A stretch of DNA of 36,287 nt from Gemmatimonadota bacterium (GCA_029262175.1 JAJCZV010000218.1:1-36287), one strand, 5' to 3'. Counted from the first letter of the stretch, positions 16,017 through 25,321 are shown. Notes: generated from the sequence alone by a model not told the origin. Made by a program: numbers and translations.

Positions 16017-16697
16017 TCAAGTGGAGCCGCGATTTCCGGTCCCCGCGGTCCAATCGTTGAACCGTCTTTCGCCCGCCGGTCGCACGTCGAGCGCGCGGGT
16101 CGAGTGTAAGACTCCGTCGACGAAACTCTGGCCGTAACCGCGCGCCATGGCCATCAACACACCGTCCGCCGCGAGCGTGATGACTTGGCAAGACACGTGT
16201 AGGACGGGGCCCTGGGTCAGGTGCGGCTTTTGTCGCCCCGGGGCAAAGAGATCGAGATTGCTGATCGCTTCGAGCACATCGGGCGTCGGCGCGCCGAGCA
16301 CCGCAACCCAGGCGTGGGAATCCGTGGTGTCGGTGTAGGCGACCTCATTGGGCGTCTTCGGCGGATCGCCGGCTCCAATGTGCCCGATAGACACCTGCGT
16401 CCGGTTCATTCGGCTGATCACCAGTCCGCCGTCGATGACCACGTCTCCCGGATTCGGCGGGACAGAGAGTCCGAGCGGTCGGTGGTCTCCGATGGCCGTG
16501 TCTTGGTAGTCCCAGCGCGCCCGATGGCTGAGATCGATGAGCCACGGCCCATCTCCTTCGTCCTCGAGTCGGTGGGCGACCTCCCACCCGCCTCGGTGCT
16601 CCGACTCCGCGACCACCGATTGAAACTGGATGGGGGAACGACGCGGAGGTCGAGCCTTGCCGCCGACTGGTGCGCCGACCTCGCTCACGTTCTTCAC
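16017..16697 (-). CDS. soxG: Sarcosine oxidase gamma subunit
   Basis: This is a 226-residue protein with the SoxG fold, related to the GcvT beta-barrel. It carries the typical GDVVIDGGLVISRMNRTQ and TDSHAWVAVLG segments. SoxG is the small structural gamma chain of tetrameric sarcosine oxidase. The start ATG overlaps the alpha-subunit stop by ATGA (16694-16697). The order B-D-A-G matches the classical operon. Gamma subunits diverge fast; recognition rests on segment matches, length and position. Confidence 0.85.
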   Translation of the reverse strand: MKNVSEVGAPVGGKARPPRRSPIQFQSVVAESEHRGGWEVAHRLEDEGDGPWLIDLSHRARWDYQDTAIGDHRPLGLSVPPNPGDVVIDGGLVISRMNRTQVSIGHIGAGDPPKTPNEVAYTDTTDSHAWVAVLGAPTPDVLEAISNLDLFAPGRQKPHLTQGPVLHVSCQVITLAADGVLMAMARGYGQSFVDGVLHSTRALDVRPAGERRFNDWTAGTGNRGST

Positions 16698-19666
16698 GAT
16701 CGGAGCCGTGTGCCGTCAGGGTCGTAGAAGTGTGGCGGGACGATCGTTGCGCGCGTGCGCCGCGGCCGGCCACCCAGGTTCTCGTAGATCTCCAGACCCG
16801 CGACGTCTCCGTCTCCGATCGCACGCTCCTTCACGAGCGCCATCCCGAACTGCCACCCCAGCGCTTCGCTGTACCGAGTCGTGCAGACAAACCCCAGGAT
16901 GTCATCCCCGTCAACCACGATCGCGCCGTCCTGCGGCGATCCCCCGCCTTCGTCGACGCGAAAGCCGACGAGCTTCATGCGGTTCGGTTGGTCCTGGCAG
17001 GCGCGAAGAGCGGGCGCCCCGACCTTCTTGGACGCCGTGTCCTCGCGACTCCAAAGCCACCCCATCCCGATGTCGAGCAACGTCACCCGCTGCTCCGACT
17101 CGGCGCCGATGATGACGTGCCCCTTTTCGGCGCGCAGCGCATTCTGAGCTTCGAGGCCGAAGGGTTGGATGCCGAACTCTTCTCCAGCCGACCACAACAG
17201 GTCCCATACGTGTGGTGCATGGCTCGCGCCGACGTGGAGCTCGTAAGAAAGCTCGCCGACGAAGCCGAGTCTCATGCAGCGGGCCGCGATGCCGTCACCG
17301 ACCGCGATCTCACGATATCCGATATAGGGAAACGCTTGGTTCGAAAGATCCGCGTCGGTGACCTTTCGCAGCACATCTCTAGCCCGAGGACCGGCCAAAT
17401 TGATGGAGGCGAGCGTGTCCGTAAGGTTGACTAGGTTGTAGTTCCAACCGTCGTACCGCGTGTGATAACGAAACCATTCCACGGTGCTTGCCGCCCGATT
17501 CGAACTCGTCGTGAAGTAGTAGTCATCTCGACCCATCGGAACGACGACGCCGTCGTCGATGATGTTCCCCGTGTCGTTGCACATCGCGGAGTACTTGCAA
17601 CGTCCCGGCTTCATCTTGGTCATGTCCGATATGTAGACGCGCTGAAGCGCGTGGATCGCGTCGGGTCCGTAGATCCGAAACTTTCCGAGCGGCGAGCTGT
17701 CGAGTAGGCCGACGTTTTCACGGACGTTGCGAATCTCCGCTCGACAGGTGTGGTCGTCGCTGAAGTAACGCGCTCGTTGCCAGGCGCCCGCACGTCGAAA
17801 GACGCCACCCCGTGATGCTTGGTCGTCGTGCAGCGGCGTGCGCTTGTAGGAATCGTGATTCGGTCCTGCGACGGTCGCCAGCTTCGGTGCGATGAGCGGC
17901 GGGCGAACGGTGGTGCAACGGATCTCCTCGATCGCCGTGCCGGTGATCTGGGCCATCGCCATGGCGACGTTCTGCCCCGGCACCCGGTATTGCCCCGGGC
18001 CAAGCCCGAAATTGCCAAAGCGTTTCGCGAGTTCGGGCACGTCGAACCCTTGCTCGGCGCACTGGACGGCGTTCTTCCAGGTTCCGTCCTCGTCGAAATC
18101 GAGGAAGGCCTTCCGGCCCGACCCGAGGTTGGGGCCGTGCAGGATGCCGCAGCCTGCGGGCGGGCCCGGCAGCTCCGAGCTGTACGCGCGGATCTTTGTC
18201 AGTTCGGCGTAGACCGACGGCTCGTCTGTCGAAGGGAAAGCGGCACCCAGGCCGCCAGCGAGATGGACGAAGGCTTCGAGGCCGGCCCGTCGACCCGAGG
18301 TTTCGATGGCCTCGGCGTCCACGAGTCCCGTGACGCGACCAGCCGCGAATACGTCGGCGGGGAGAGATTCGATCTCGAACGTGTGGGTATGAGGGGAGTG
18401 TCGAAAGCGCGCGCCGGCACTCGACAGGGCGCCAATGTCGGGTTGGCGACCGGCGTTGGCGACAAGAAGATCGCAAGCGAATCGACGCTCGTCTGAGCCG
18501 TCCAGAGTGGCGATGGTCACGCCTGCGACGGCGTGCTTTCCCAACGCCGCGCTCGCGGCGTAGCCAGGCAGAAACTCGATGCCGGCCCGCTCGAGCGCCG
18601 CGACCAATTCGGGGTCTGCTCCGTCCGCCCGCGCGTCCGCGACCGCTGCGACATCGATGCCAAGCGACGCCAAATCGACCGCCGCTTCGAGGGCGAGGTC
18701 ATCGCCCACGCTGAAGACGGCGCGCATACCCGGCCGGACCGCATAGGAGCGGGCCAAACGCCACGCGGTATCCGATACCATGACGCCCGGTCGGTCGTTG
18801 TGGTTGAATACGAGCGGTCGCTCGATGGTGCCGGTCGCCACGATCACGGCTCGGGCGCGACACTCCCAATGCCGCTCGTCGAAACCGTCCGCGTCGGATC
18901 CGTTCTGAAACCCGGTGACGAGGTTCTCGCCCCAAATCCCCGTGACAGGGGCCGCGGTAAGGGCGCGGATATGCGGATGCGCGGCAACCTCTTCGGCCAG
19001 CCCGTGGGCCCGCTCATACAAACGCTCGCCGCGCGTCTCTCGTACCCGCCAGTCCATGTGTCCGCCGAGCCAAGGCCTGCGTTCGAACAGACAGACGCGA
19101 ACCCCCGGACGCGCGGCGGCGAGCGCAGCAGCCATGCCGGACACGCCGCCGCCGACCACGGCGACATCGGCGTTCAAGTACAGTTCCGATCGTCGCGCAT
19201 CATCGTGTGGCGATGACGTGTCCAAGACTCCAAGCCCGGCCAGCGCGCGCATGCGATTCTGGAAAAAAGGCCATGCGCGATACGGTCGGTGGAACCGTCG
19301 GTAGTAGAATCCAGCCGGCATCCAACGATCGAAGCGATCGAGAACGCCATAGAGATCCGATCTGGGATCGCCGCTCACGTTTTGCGCCGAGACGGACATT
19401 CCGGCCCGCAGAGCTGTCGTTCCCGCCGACTGATTGGGCAGGCCATCGATGGCGACCAACTGGCTCGCCCCCTCGCCCTCCAGATCGAACAGTCCGCGTG
19501 GCCGGTGGTACTCGAAGCTGCGTCCGAACGTGCGTACGCCGGCGTTCCAGAGGGCCGAGGCGACGGTGTCGCCCTGGCATCCCTCGATCGAGCGGCCCAC
19601 CCACCGGAAGGGGACGGGGCGATCCACCTCGACCCGAGTCGTGGGCGACGGGGCCAGCCGCCTCAC
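16694..19666 (-). CDS. soxA: Sarcosine oxidase alpha subunit
   Basis: This 990-residue subunit has the expected layout: an N-terminal ferredoxin-like domain (about 1-105), an NAD+-binding Rossmann domain (GGGVSG at 172-177), and a C-terminal GcvT-like tetrahydrofolate-binding domain (from about 600, with YSAMCNDTGNIIDDGVVVP). The tetrameric enzyme demethylates sarcosine to glycine, forming 5,10-methylene-tetrahydrofolate and H2O2. The GTG at 19664-19666 overlaps the delta stop (GTGA); the 74-codon upstream extension of this frame only shadows the delta gene. Length agrees with family size (about 965-1000). Confidence 0.95.
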   Translation of the reverse strand: MRRLAPSPTTRVEVDRPVPFRWVGRSIEGCQGDTVASALWNAGVRTFGRSFEYHRPRGLFDLEGEGASQLVAIDGLPNQSAGTTALRAGMSVSAQNVSGDPRSDLYGVLDRFDRWMPAGFYYRRFHRPYRAWPFFQNRMRALAGLGVLDTSSPHDDARRSELYLNADVAVVGGGVSGMAAALAAARPGVRVCLFERRPWLGGHMDWRVRETRGERLYERAHGLAEEVAAHPHIRALTAAPVTGIWGENLVTGFQNGSDADGFDERHWECRARAVIVATGTIERPLVFNHNDRPGVMVSDTAWRLARSYAVRPGMRAVFSVGDDLALEAAVDLASLGIDVAAVADARADGADPELVAALERAGIEFLPGYAASAALGKHAVAGVTIATLDGSDERRFACDLLVANAGRQPDIGALSSAGARFRHSPHTHTFEIESLPADVFAAGRVTGLVDAEAIETSGRRAGLEAFVHLAGGLGAAFPSTDEPSVYAELTKIRAYSSELPGPPAGCGILHGPNLGSGRKAFLDFDEDGTWKNAVQCAEQGFDVPELAKRFGNFGLGPGQYRVPGQNVAMAMAQITGTAIEEIRCTTVRPPLIAPKLATVAGPNHDSYKRTPLHDDQASRGGVFRRAGAWQRARYFSDDHTCRAEIRNVRENVGLLDSSPLGKFRIYGPDAIHALQRVYISDMTKMKPGRCKYSAMCNDTGNIIDDGVVVPMGRDDYYFTTSSNRAASTVEWFRYHTRYDGWNYNLVNLTDTLASINLAGPRARDVLRKVTDADLSNQAFPYIGYREIAVGDGIAARCMRLGFVGELSYELHVGASHAPHVWDLLWSAGEEFGIQPFGLEAQNALRAEKGHVIIGAESEQRVTLLDIGMGWLWSREDTASKKVGAPALRACQDQPNRMKLVGFRVDEGGGSPQDGAIVVDGDDILGFVCTTRYSEALGWQFGMALVKERAIGDGDVAGLEIYENLGGRPRRTRATIVPPHFYDPDGTRLRS

Positions 19667-19914
19667 GTCGCGGGCCCTTCTTCTCGATTGGTGGCCGGAT
19701 TCCGCCAGGTCGAGAACCAAACGCCGCACCCCGCCGCGTGATACCACCACTCCTCTTGGGGCGCCGGGCGGGTCGTTCGGAACTGAGTCCACCGAAAATG
19801 CTCTTCGGGAGACAGATCCTCTTGGGCCGGTCGCATGCCGCGCTCGGGGCCGCCGTAGCGGAACTCGTAGACGTCGCGGGCGCCGCACACGGGACAGGTG
19901 AGCCGAAACGTCAC
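19663..19914 (-). CDS. soxD: Sarcosine oxidase delta subunit
   Basis: This 83-residue subunit carries the zinc ligands seen in the tetrameric enzyme structure: Cys7 and Cys10 (CPVC), His59 and Cys63. These match the ligands of the Corynebacterium enzyme. Its GTG start (19912-19914) is 1 nt after the beta stop, and the end overlaps the alpha GTG. Note that the gene name here is the sarcosine oxidase one, not the sulfur-oxidation cytochrome SoxD. Confidence 0.94.
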   Translation of the reverse strand: MTFRLTCPVCGARDVYEFRYGGPERGMRPAQEDLSPEEHFRWTQFRTTRPAPQEEWWYHAAGCGVWFSTWRNPATNREEGPAT

Positions 19915-19915
19915 G

Positions 19916-21151
19916 TCAGTCCCAGTGTCCGTACTTCATGGTCGTGGCCGTCTCGCCCATGTAGCGGTTCTCGAGAAAGCGATCGAGCGCGAACGGCTCG
20001 AGGATCTCGGGACAAGTCTCGCGCGCGATGAACTCCGCCATGTACTTCCCGGCCACGGGCCCCGATTTGAATCCGAAGTAGCCCCATCCGAGGTCGAGGT
20101 ACAAGCCATCGAATCCCACGTTGCCGTCGAGGATGGGGGCCATGTCGGGCGTCATGTCGGCGAGGCCGGCCCATATGCGGAGGAAGCGCGCCCCTTTTAG
20201 CGCCGGCATGAAATCCGTCAGCGCCTCTGCCTGATGTTTGAAGTAATGCGCGGTCGCGTCGGTCGTGTAGTTGACCTGTGGGTCCATGTGTGCACCGGTC
20301 GCGATCTCCCCCTTCAAGGTTTGATTCGCATAGACGTGATAAGCACCCGAACTGACCACGTGATGTAGGAACGGCTTGAGCGGTTGCGTCACCATGGCCT
20401 GGATCGTGAGCGGATGGACGGGAAGCTCCAGGTCGAGCATCGCGCAGACTTCCGCTCCGTATCCGCCCGCCATGACACCGAGCTTCGCGCACTCGATCGG
20501 GCCGTGGTTCGTGCGGACGCCGGTGACCTTCGCCCCCTGGACGTCGATGCCCTGGACCTCGACCCCTTGATGGATGTCCACGCCGTGCTCAGCCGCTCCC
20601 TTGGCCAGCCCCCAAACCACCGCGTCGTGTCGTAGGACTCCGCCCGGCGGGTGGTACATGCCGGCCTGGATGGGATATTTCGGTTTGTCGGAAACGTCCA
20701 GAATGGGAATTAGCTCTTTGCACGACTGCGCGTCCAAGAGCTCCGACTCCACGTGGTTGAAGTTGGCCGTGTTTACGGAGAGTCGAAACGCGTTTACCGC
20801 CGCCTCGCTGTGAGCGAGGTTGAGGTTGCCGCAGTTGAAGAACATCAGGTTGTAGTCGAGCTCGTCCGTCAGAATCGGCCACAGCTTCAGGCCCTCATCG
20901 TATAGACGAACGTTCTCTTGTGTCCGCTGGTTGGCTCGTACGATCGCCGTGTTTCTCCCCGAACCACCGAACCCGATGTATTGGCGTTCGAGCACGGCGA
21001 CATCTCGGATGCCGTGCTCTTTGGCCAAGTAGTACGCGGTCGCGAGGCCATGGATGCCGCCACCGATGATAATGACGTCATAGCTGCGCTTGAGTGGCCG
21101 CTGCTCCCAAAGCCGCTCGAGCCGAAGGGCGCCCGGTCCAGCAGGCGTCAT
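19916..21151 (-). CDS. soxB: Sarcosine oxidase beta subunit
   Basis: This 411-residue subunit contains the FAD-binding GGGIHG motif at 30-35 and the GRNTAIVRANQ stretch typical of the amine oxidase fold. The covalent FMN site His175 (GGVLRHDAVVWG) sits where His175 is in the Corynebacterium enzyme. FAD and FMN therefore both bind here; the sarcosine site is in this chain. It starts 12 nt after the stop of the preceding FAD oxidoreductase gene and leads into the delta gene. A weak ribosome binding site precedes the ATG, consistent with coupling to the upstream gene. Confidence 0.95.
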   Translation of the reverse strand: MTPAGPGALRLERLWEQRPLKRSYDVIIIGGGIHGLATAYYLAKEHGIRDVAVLERQYIGFGGSGRNTAIVRANQRTQENVRLYDEGLKLWPILTDELDYNLMFFNCGNLNLAHSEAAVNAFRLSVNTANFNHVESELLDAQSCKELIPILDVSDKPKYPIQAGMYHPPGGVLRHDAVVWGLAKGAAEHGVDIHQGVEVQGIDVQGAKVTGVRTNHGPIECAKLGVMAGGYGAEVCAMLDLELPVHPLTIQAMVTQPLKPFLHHVVSSGAYHVYANQTLKGEIATGAHMDPQVNYTTDATAHYFKHQAEALTDFMPALKGARFLRIWAGLADMTPDMAPILDGNVGFDGLYLDLGWGYFGFKSGPVAGKYMAEFIARETCPEILEPFALDRFLENRYMGETATTMKYGHWD

Positions 21152-21163
21152 GACACGAGCGGG

Positions 21164-22471
21164 TTAGCCGATCACGGAGTAGGACGAATCTGGATTGATC
21201 GTCCGCAGACGGCTGAAGAACCCGAGGTCACAGTCTCGACGTGTGTACTTCATGTGGAACTGGACGGGATCCGCATCGTGGTCTTGGCCGTTCTCGACCC
21301 GATCGATGAGCTCGGCCATGAGCTTTCCAGCCACCGGTGCGTTTTTGAACTGATTGCCCGACGTGCCAACGGCCATGTAGAACCCCGGTAGATCCGATCG
21401 ATCGTAGATCGGGATCCAGTCGTCCGACACGTCGTAGAGATCGACCAGGCCCTGCCGCGCATCCGGAATCGGCAGCCCCTGAACGCGTTGGGCTTCACGG
21501 AGAACCTGTGTCTTCCATTGCGGGCTGAACGTGTTGTCGTAGTTGTCCGGATCCTCGACCCATTCGAGGTCATCGCACTCGGGATCTTCGGACCCGATCA
21601 GGACGTTGTTGCCGACTTCCGGCCGCGAGTAGCAGCCGATATCCCCATCCGAGATCAGCATCCCGACGACGTTGTAGTCGGTGCCTTCGGGCGCTGGTAC
21701 GTGACAGACCTCCTGCTTTAGCGCCCGCGTCTTGATGTTCATGCCCTCCTCGACGCCCGCCATGCGGTTGATGACGAAGGAGTGCGGCCCTGCGACGTTG
21801 ACGACCACGGGCGCGCGGATCTCAGAGCCATCCGAGAGCTTTACCCCTGCGGTTCGGCCCCCCTCCCGCAGGATCTCGACGACCTCTGCGTTAAAGCGGA
21901 ACTCGCCGCCGTGAGCCTCGCACGCGCGCTGAACGTTGTGGCAGGCCAACTGGGGGTCACTGATGTAACCCGACTCCGGGATGTAGACTGCGCCGGGAAC
22001 ATCGCCGCCGGTCGGACGGCCAAAGCCGGCATCGTCCGCGGTGACGGGCGGCCCGTACTGTCGCGTGTCGATGAAGGAGAGTTTCTCCTGCATGCCCGCG
22101 GCGTCGAGATCCTCGTAGACGACGTGAAGTTCATCGAGGCTCGCCATCACGTTCTCGAGCTGCTTGTTCTTCTCGGTCTTGGTGACGAGGCAGCCGGTGT
22201 TCACGTACCGCGTGAGACCGGACTCATCGGGCACCCCGACGTACTTCCCCCAGTCGAGCCAGTAGAAGTAGGACTCACGGGCCATGGCCACGCCGGCCGG
22301 CGTCGAATAGTGCAGCCGGATAATCGCGCACGTGTTCGACGTAGATCCGTATCCGGCGGCCGGAAGCTTATCGACATTGAGCGTTCTGGAACCGCGTTTG
22401 GCCAGCTCGAAGCCGGTACAGCACCCAATAATGCCGGCACCGATGACAATCGCATCGTAGTCCTGCGACAT
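21164..22471 (-). CDS. FAD-dependent oxidoreductase (DAO family), second sarcosine-oxidase-beta-like chain
   Basis: This 435-residue DAO-family protein has GAGIIG at about 9-14, TSNTCAIIRLHYSTPAG for FAD binding, and a typical C-terminal TSGNQFKNAPVAGKLMAELI. It is only a distant paralogue of the adjacent SoxB: it lacks the RHDAV FMN site. Dimethylglycine, sarcosine or another N-methylated amine are plausible substrates, but unproven. The ATG at 22469-22471 follows an AGGAGG site; that site is inside an 8-bp inverted repeat (see the hairpin feature). It is 41 nt downstream of the TPR lipoprotein gene. Confidence 0.87.
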   Translation of the reverse strand: MSQDYDAIVIGAGIIGCCTGFELAKRGSRTLNVDKLPAAGYGSTSNTCAIIRLHYSTPAGVAMARESYFYWLDWGKYVGVPDESGLTRYVNTGCLVTKTEKNKQLENVMASLDELHVVYEDLDAAGMQEKLSFIDTRQYGPPVTADDAGFGRPTGGDVPGAVYIPESGYISDPQLACHNVQRACEAHGGEFRFNAEVVEILREGGRTAGVKLSDGSEIRAPVVVNVAGPHSFVINRMAGVEEGMNIKTRALKQEVCHVPAPEGTDYNVVGMLISDGDIGCYSRPEVGNNVLIGSEDPECDDLEWVEDPDNYDNTFSPQWKTQVLREAQRVQGLPIPDARQGLVDLYDVSDDWIPIYDRSDLPGFYMAVGTSGNQFKNAPVAGKLMAELIDRVENGQDHDADPVQFHMKYTRRDCDLGFFSRLRTINPDSSYSVIG

Positions 22472-22475
22472 CGAC

Positions 22476-22497
22476 TCCTCCTCTCTTGTGAGGAGGA
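22476..22497 (-). promoter_or_regulatory. Inverted repeat masking the Shine-Dalgarno of the FAD oxidoreductase
   Basis: On the minus strand, TCCTCCTC, a 6-nt loop ACAAGA and GAGGAGGA form a perfect 8-bp stem. The 3' arm contains the AGGAGG Shine-Dalgarno that lies about 7 nt before the ATG. If folded, the mRNA would hide the ribosome binding site. This is seen in the sequence; regulation is inferred. Confidence 0.5.
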
Positions 22498-22511
22498 TAT
22501 AACCTGGGTCG

Positions 22512-24194
22512 CTAGGGACCAACCTCCGCCAGAAACTCCCGGGCCTCGACCATCGCTTCGCGCTCGACCTCAGCTTCGGTGGTCAGTTCGAGCAGCTGAC
22601 GGTAGTAGTCAGCTGCCAGGTCCTCCTGGCCGTCGGCCCGCGCGGCCTTCGCGGCGCCCGCGAGTCCGTTCAGACGCGCGGGGCTGCGCCGCAGGGCGGC
22701 CTCGAACGCGATGAGGGCCACCGACCCCTGTCCCATTTCGAGTAGCATCTCGCCCAAGAGTTCCGCGGCAGGTATGAGCTCCCCGGGGGTAACGGGCCCC
22801 TTTTCAGACGCCGCCTCGATGCGGGCGGCTTGCTGCATGAGGTCGAGGCCGCCCGCCCGGTCTCCCGTCTCGAAGGCGAGCCATGCTCGGGCCGCCAGGC
22901 TCTGAACTTGGATCTGTCCCGTCCAGTAGGCGTTCGACGATGTCTGCGCTACACGCTCGCTCAGCACGTCCAGGGCGGCGATCGCTTCTCTCGCGACCTC
23001 GTAGTCGCCACCGCGAGCCCCACCCAGGGCCTTCGCGAAGTGCGTGACGCCCTCGAACGGCGCGAACCCGTCGTTCCAGGGGAAGCCCACCGGCCTGCGC
23101 GGGACGAGGTTCGCGGCCGCATCCCAGTCCCGTCGCTCGAGCGCGTAACGGGCCGGGATGGCCGCGAGCGCATACGCGATCGCCGGCATGTTTACGGCCA
23201 CCCAAGGTCCATCCGCCGCAATCGCCCGCTCCATCGCCGTGCGCGCCTTCTCATCCTCGGCCTTTTGAAGATGGGCATAGACGAGATAGTCGAGTGCATG
23301 GTGAAAATCGGTTGCGATCCCGCCAAGCTCGCGACCGTGCTCCCAGGATGCGTCTGCCGAGCGATTATTTCCCTCGATCGACTCGTCCCAGTTTCCCACT
23401 CGCGTGTAGATGTGCGTCGGCATGTGGAGCGAGTGCGCCAGGTCCGGCGCCAAGCGCGCATAGGCCCGCGCCACTTCCAGCCCCTCTTTGGCCAGGGGCG
23501 GGAAGTCGCGGGCGTGGATCGTGTAGTGGTGGGCGCCTGGGTGGTCGGGAATGGCCTCGAGTACGTCGTCCAGGAGATCGAGCGCTGCGAATTGTTGCGC
23601 GTAGGTTTTGTCGGTGAGCGACGCCGTGGCCAGACGCGACAGGGCGTAAAGCGAGCGCGCCTCGAGGTCATCCGGATTCGCCTCGGCGGTTACCCGCCAG
23701 GCGGCCTCGAAGTCGGCCAGGCGTTCGCGCTCACCCCGCTGGTCCGCGTCGCGGAAGTAGGCCTCCACGGTGGCGAGGTACGCGTCCTCCCGACCCTCGG
23801 GGCTCGTCTGCGCCCGTGCGAGCGCCACCAGTTCCTGCCCGCGTTCGAGGCCTTCCGCATCCGGCACATCCGGCCAAAGTGGGTGGATGATCGTCATCGC
23901 TTGACCCCAGTACCCGAACGTACACCCGGGGTCGGCTTCTACCGCTTTAGCAAACGACTCCTGCGCGTCGATGTAGGTCATGTGATGGAGGAGGGCGAGC
24001 CCGCGCCCGGCATGTTTGTCCGCCACCTCGGAGCACGCGGTCTCGAGCCTGACGGTGCCGAGATTGCCGAGGCCGTCGTCGGTCGTCGTCAGCGAGGCCG
24101 GCGCTCCGCCTCCGGAAGACGACTCGGGATCCCGGTCCGCCGGCGCTCCGCACGCGGCGAGGGCAAAGGCTAGAGCGAAGAGGCGTTTTGGCAT
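22512..24194 (-). CDS. Tetratricopeptide-repeat lipoprotein
   Basis: This 560-residue protein has a signal and lipobox (LAFALAACG) after the ATG at 24192-24194. The remainder consists of helical TPR-like repeats, for example DAQESFAKAVEADPGCTFGY, WDESIEGNNRSADASWEHGR and GQGSVALIAFEAALRRSPAR. Two conserved-looking segments, HHYTIHARDFP and LAHSLHMPTHIYTRVG, are family hallmarks of a large group of uncharacterised TPR proteins in this kind of bacteria. It is the first gene of the minus-strand run leading to the FAD oxidoreductase and sarcosine oxidase. A binding or scaffold role at the outer membrane is an inference. Confidence 0.87.
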   Translation of the reverse strand: MPKRLFALAFALAACGAPADRDPESSSGGGAPASLTTTDDGLGNLGTVRLETACSEVADKHAGRGLALLHHMTYIDAQESFAKAVEADPGCTFGYWGQAMTIIHPLWPDVPDAEGLERGQELVALARAQTSPEGREDAYLATVEAYFRDADQRGERERLADFEAAWRVTAEANPDDLEARSLYALSRLATASLTDKTYAQQFAALDLLDDVLEAIPDHPGAHHYTIHARDFPPLAKEGLEVARAYARLAPDLAHSLHMPTHIYTRVGNWDESIEGNNRSADASWEHGRELGGIATDFHHALDYLVYAHLQKAEDEKARTAMERAIAADGPWVAVNMPAIAYALAAIPARYALERRDWDAAANLVPRRPVGFPWNDGFAPFEGVTHFAKALGGARGGDYEVAREAIAALDVLSERVAQTSSNAYWTGQIQVQSLAARAWLAFETGDRAGGLDLMQQAARIEAASEKGPVTPGELIPAAELLGEMLLEMGQGSVALIAFEAALRRSPARLNGLAGAAKAARADGQEDLAADYYRQLLELTTEAEVEREAMVEAREFLAEVGP

Positions 24195-24389
24195 ATCGAC
24201 CCTGTCGGTGCAGTGGGCGTTCGGGCAGCAGCATCCGGAGAATACCGTACTTCGCTTCTTGCTCGCCACGCTGCGGGTCGTCGTCATGGCGTCTCGAGTT
24301 GGTCCGGCCTACCGTCACTTGCCGGCGGGGTTCGATCGATGTCGCGATCCGGGCCGCTACCGAACAATTCGCGGATAGGAGCCACAACG

Positions 24390-24734
24390 GTGCTCGAACT
24401 CATTTGTACCAAGACGTGAAGCACCTGTCGCAAGGCGGTCGCCTTGCTCAAGGAACACGACGTGGCGTTCAACTACCGGGAGTATCGAGACGATCCGTTG
24501 GACGCCGACGAGATCCGGACGCTGCTTCGGCAACTCGGGATGGGCGTGCGCGAGGTACTACGCACACGCGACCGGGTCGCGAAGGAGCTAGCGCTGACCG
24601 GGGAGGAGACCGATGACGAGCTCATCGAGCTCATGGCCGAGCACCCGACCCTGCTTCAGCGACCCGTCGGCGTGATCGACGGAAGAGCGGTGCTCGGCCG
24701 CCCTCCGGAGAATCTGCTGGCGTTGGTTTCCTGA
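24390..24734 (+). CDS. Selenocysteine-containing ArsC/Spx-like thioredoxin-fold protein (first of two)
   Basis: The frame opens with GTG (24390-24392), 8 nt after AGGAG, passes an in-frame TGA at 24417-24419 (codon 10) and ends at 24734, giving 114 residues. The N-terminus reads L-E-L-I-C-T-K-T-U-S-T-C-R-K, so Sec10 replaces the catalytic Cys of the ArsC family and forms a UxxC pair with Cys13. The C-terminal LLQRPVGVIDGRAVLGRPPENLLAL is a textbook ArsC ending. A SECIS-like hairpin lies in the correct place. Reductase activity on arsenate, disulfides or another thiol substrate is plausible. It is 44 nt before the DinB gene. Without readthrough, only the part after about 24444 would be annotated, without the active site. 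Confidence 0.87.
24430..24447 (+). promoter_or_regulatory. bSECIS-like hairpin of the first ArsC-like selenoprotein
   Basis: GCAAGGC and GCCTTGC form a perfect 7-bp stem closing the tetraloop GGTC. The stem starts 10 nt and the loop 17 nt after the TGA. The GGUC loop is the core of the SelB-binding loop of E. coli fdhF and fdnG elements. Confidence 0.78.
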
Positions 24735-24778
24735 GCGCTTTTTTGCTCGCGCCTCCGGTGGCGAAGTAGGTTGGCGGC

Positions 24779-25321
24779 ATGAAAAGACCAGAAACCGATG
24801 AGTACTTCGAGTATTACTCGACTTATGTAAACCGTGTACCCGACCGCCCACTGGGCGAAGTCTTGGCGGAGGCGCCCGACGCGCTGGAAGCCGTCCTCAG
24901 TTCGGTGTCGCCCGACCAAGAAGACTGGGCCTACGCGCCAGACAAATGGACGATTCGCGACGTCGTGGGCCACGTCATCGATACGGAGCGGCTGTTTAGC
25001 TATCGCGCGCTGCATATCGCTCGAGGCGATCCGGCGGAGCTTCCCGGTATGGACCAGGATGACTGGGCGAGAGACTCGAATGCGTCCCAGCGGGCGCTCA
25101 GCGATCTGCTGACCGAATTCCGCGGCCTCAGGGCAGCGAACACCGCAATGTTCTCTTCCTTCGACGACGCCAGGTTGTCTCGAACGGGCGTGGCGAGCGG
25201 CTACGAGTTCAGCCTGCGATCGTTGGCCTTTATCGTGGCTGGTCACGAGATCCACCATCGAGACGTCCTGGCCAAACGATATGTGGCGGCGCTCGAGTCC
25301 ACGGGGGCCGTAAATGCCTAA
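24779..25321 (+). CDS. DinB family protein (four-helix, thiol-transferase superfamily)
   Basis: This 180-residue protein matches the DinB fold. It has a metal triad of His65 (VVGHVIDTE), His156 and His160 (AGHEIHH). The family includes bacillithiol and mycothiol S-transferases and many members of unknown function. The gene lies between the two ArsC-like selenoprotein genes; its stop overlaps the second by 8 nt. This suggests a shared role in a low-molecular-weight thiol or detoxification pathway. The substrate and thiol are not evident. Confidence 0.88.
   Translation: MKRPETDEYFEYYSTYVNRVPDRPLGEVLAEAPDALEAVLSSVSPDQEDWAYAPDKWTIRDVVGHVIDTERLFSYRALHIARGDPAELPGMDQDDWARDSNASQRALSDLLTEFRGLRAANTAMFSSFDDARLSRTGVASGYEFSLRSLAFIVAGHEIHHRDVLAKRYVAALESTGAVNA

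Noticed and set aside
19667..19888. N-terminal extension of the sarcosine oxidase alpha chain
   Set aside because: It shadows the delta subunit gene; the GTG at 19664-19666 gives the normal family N-terminus.
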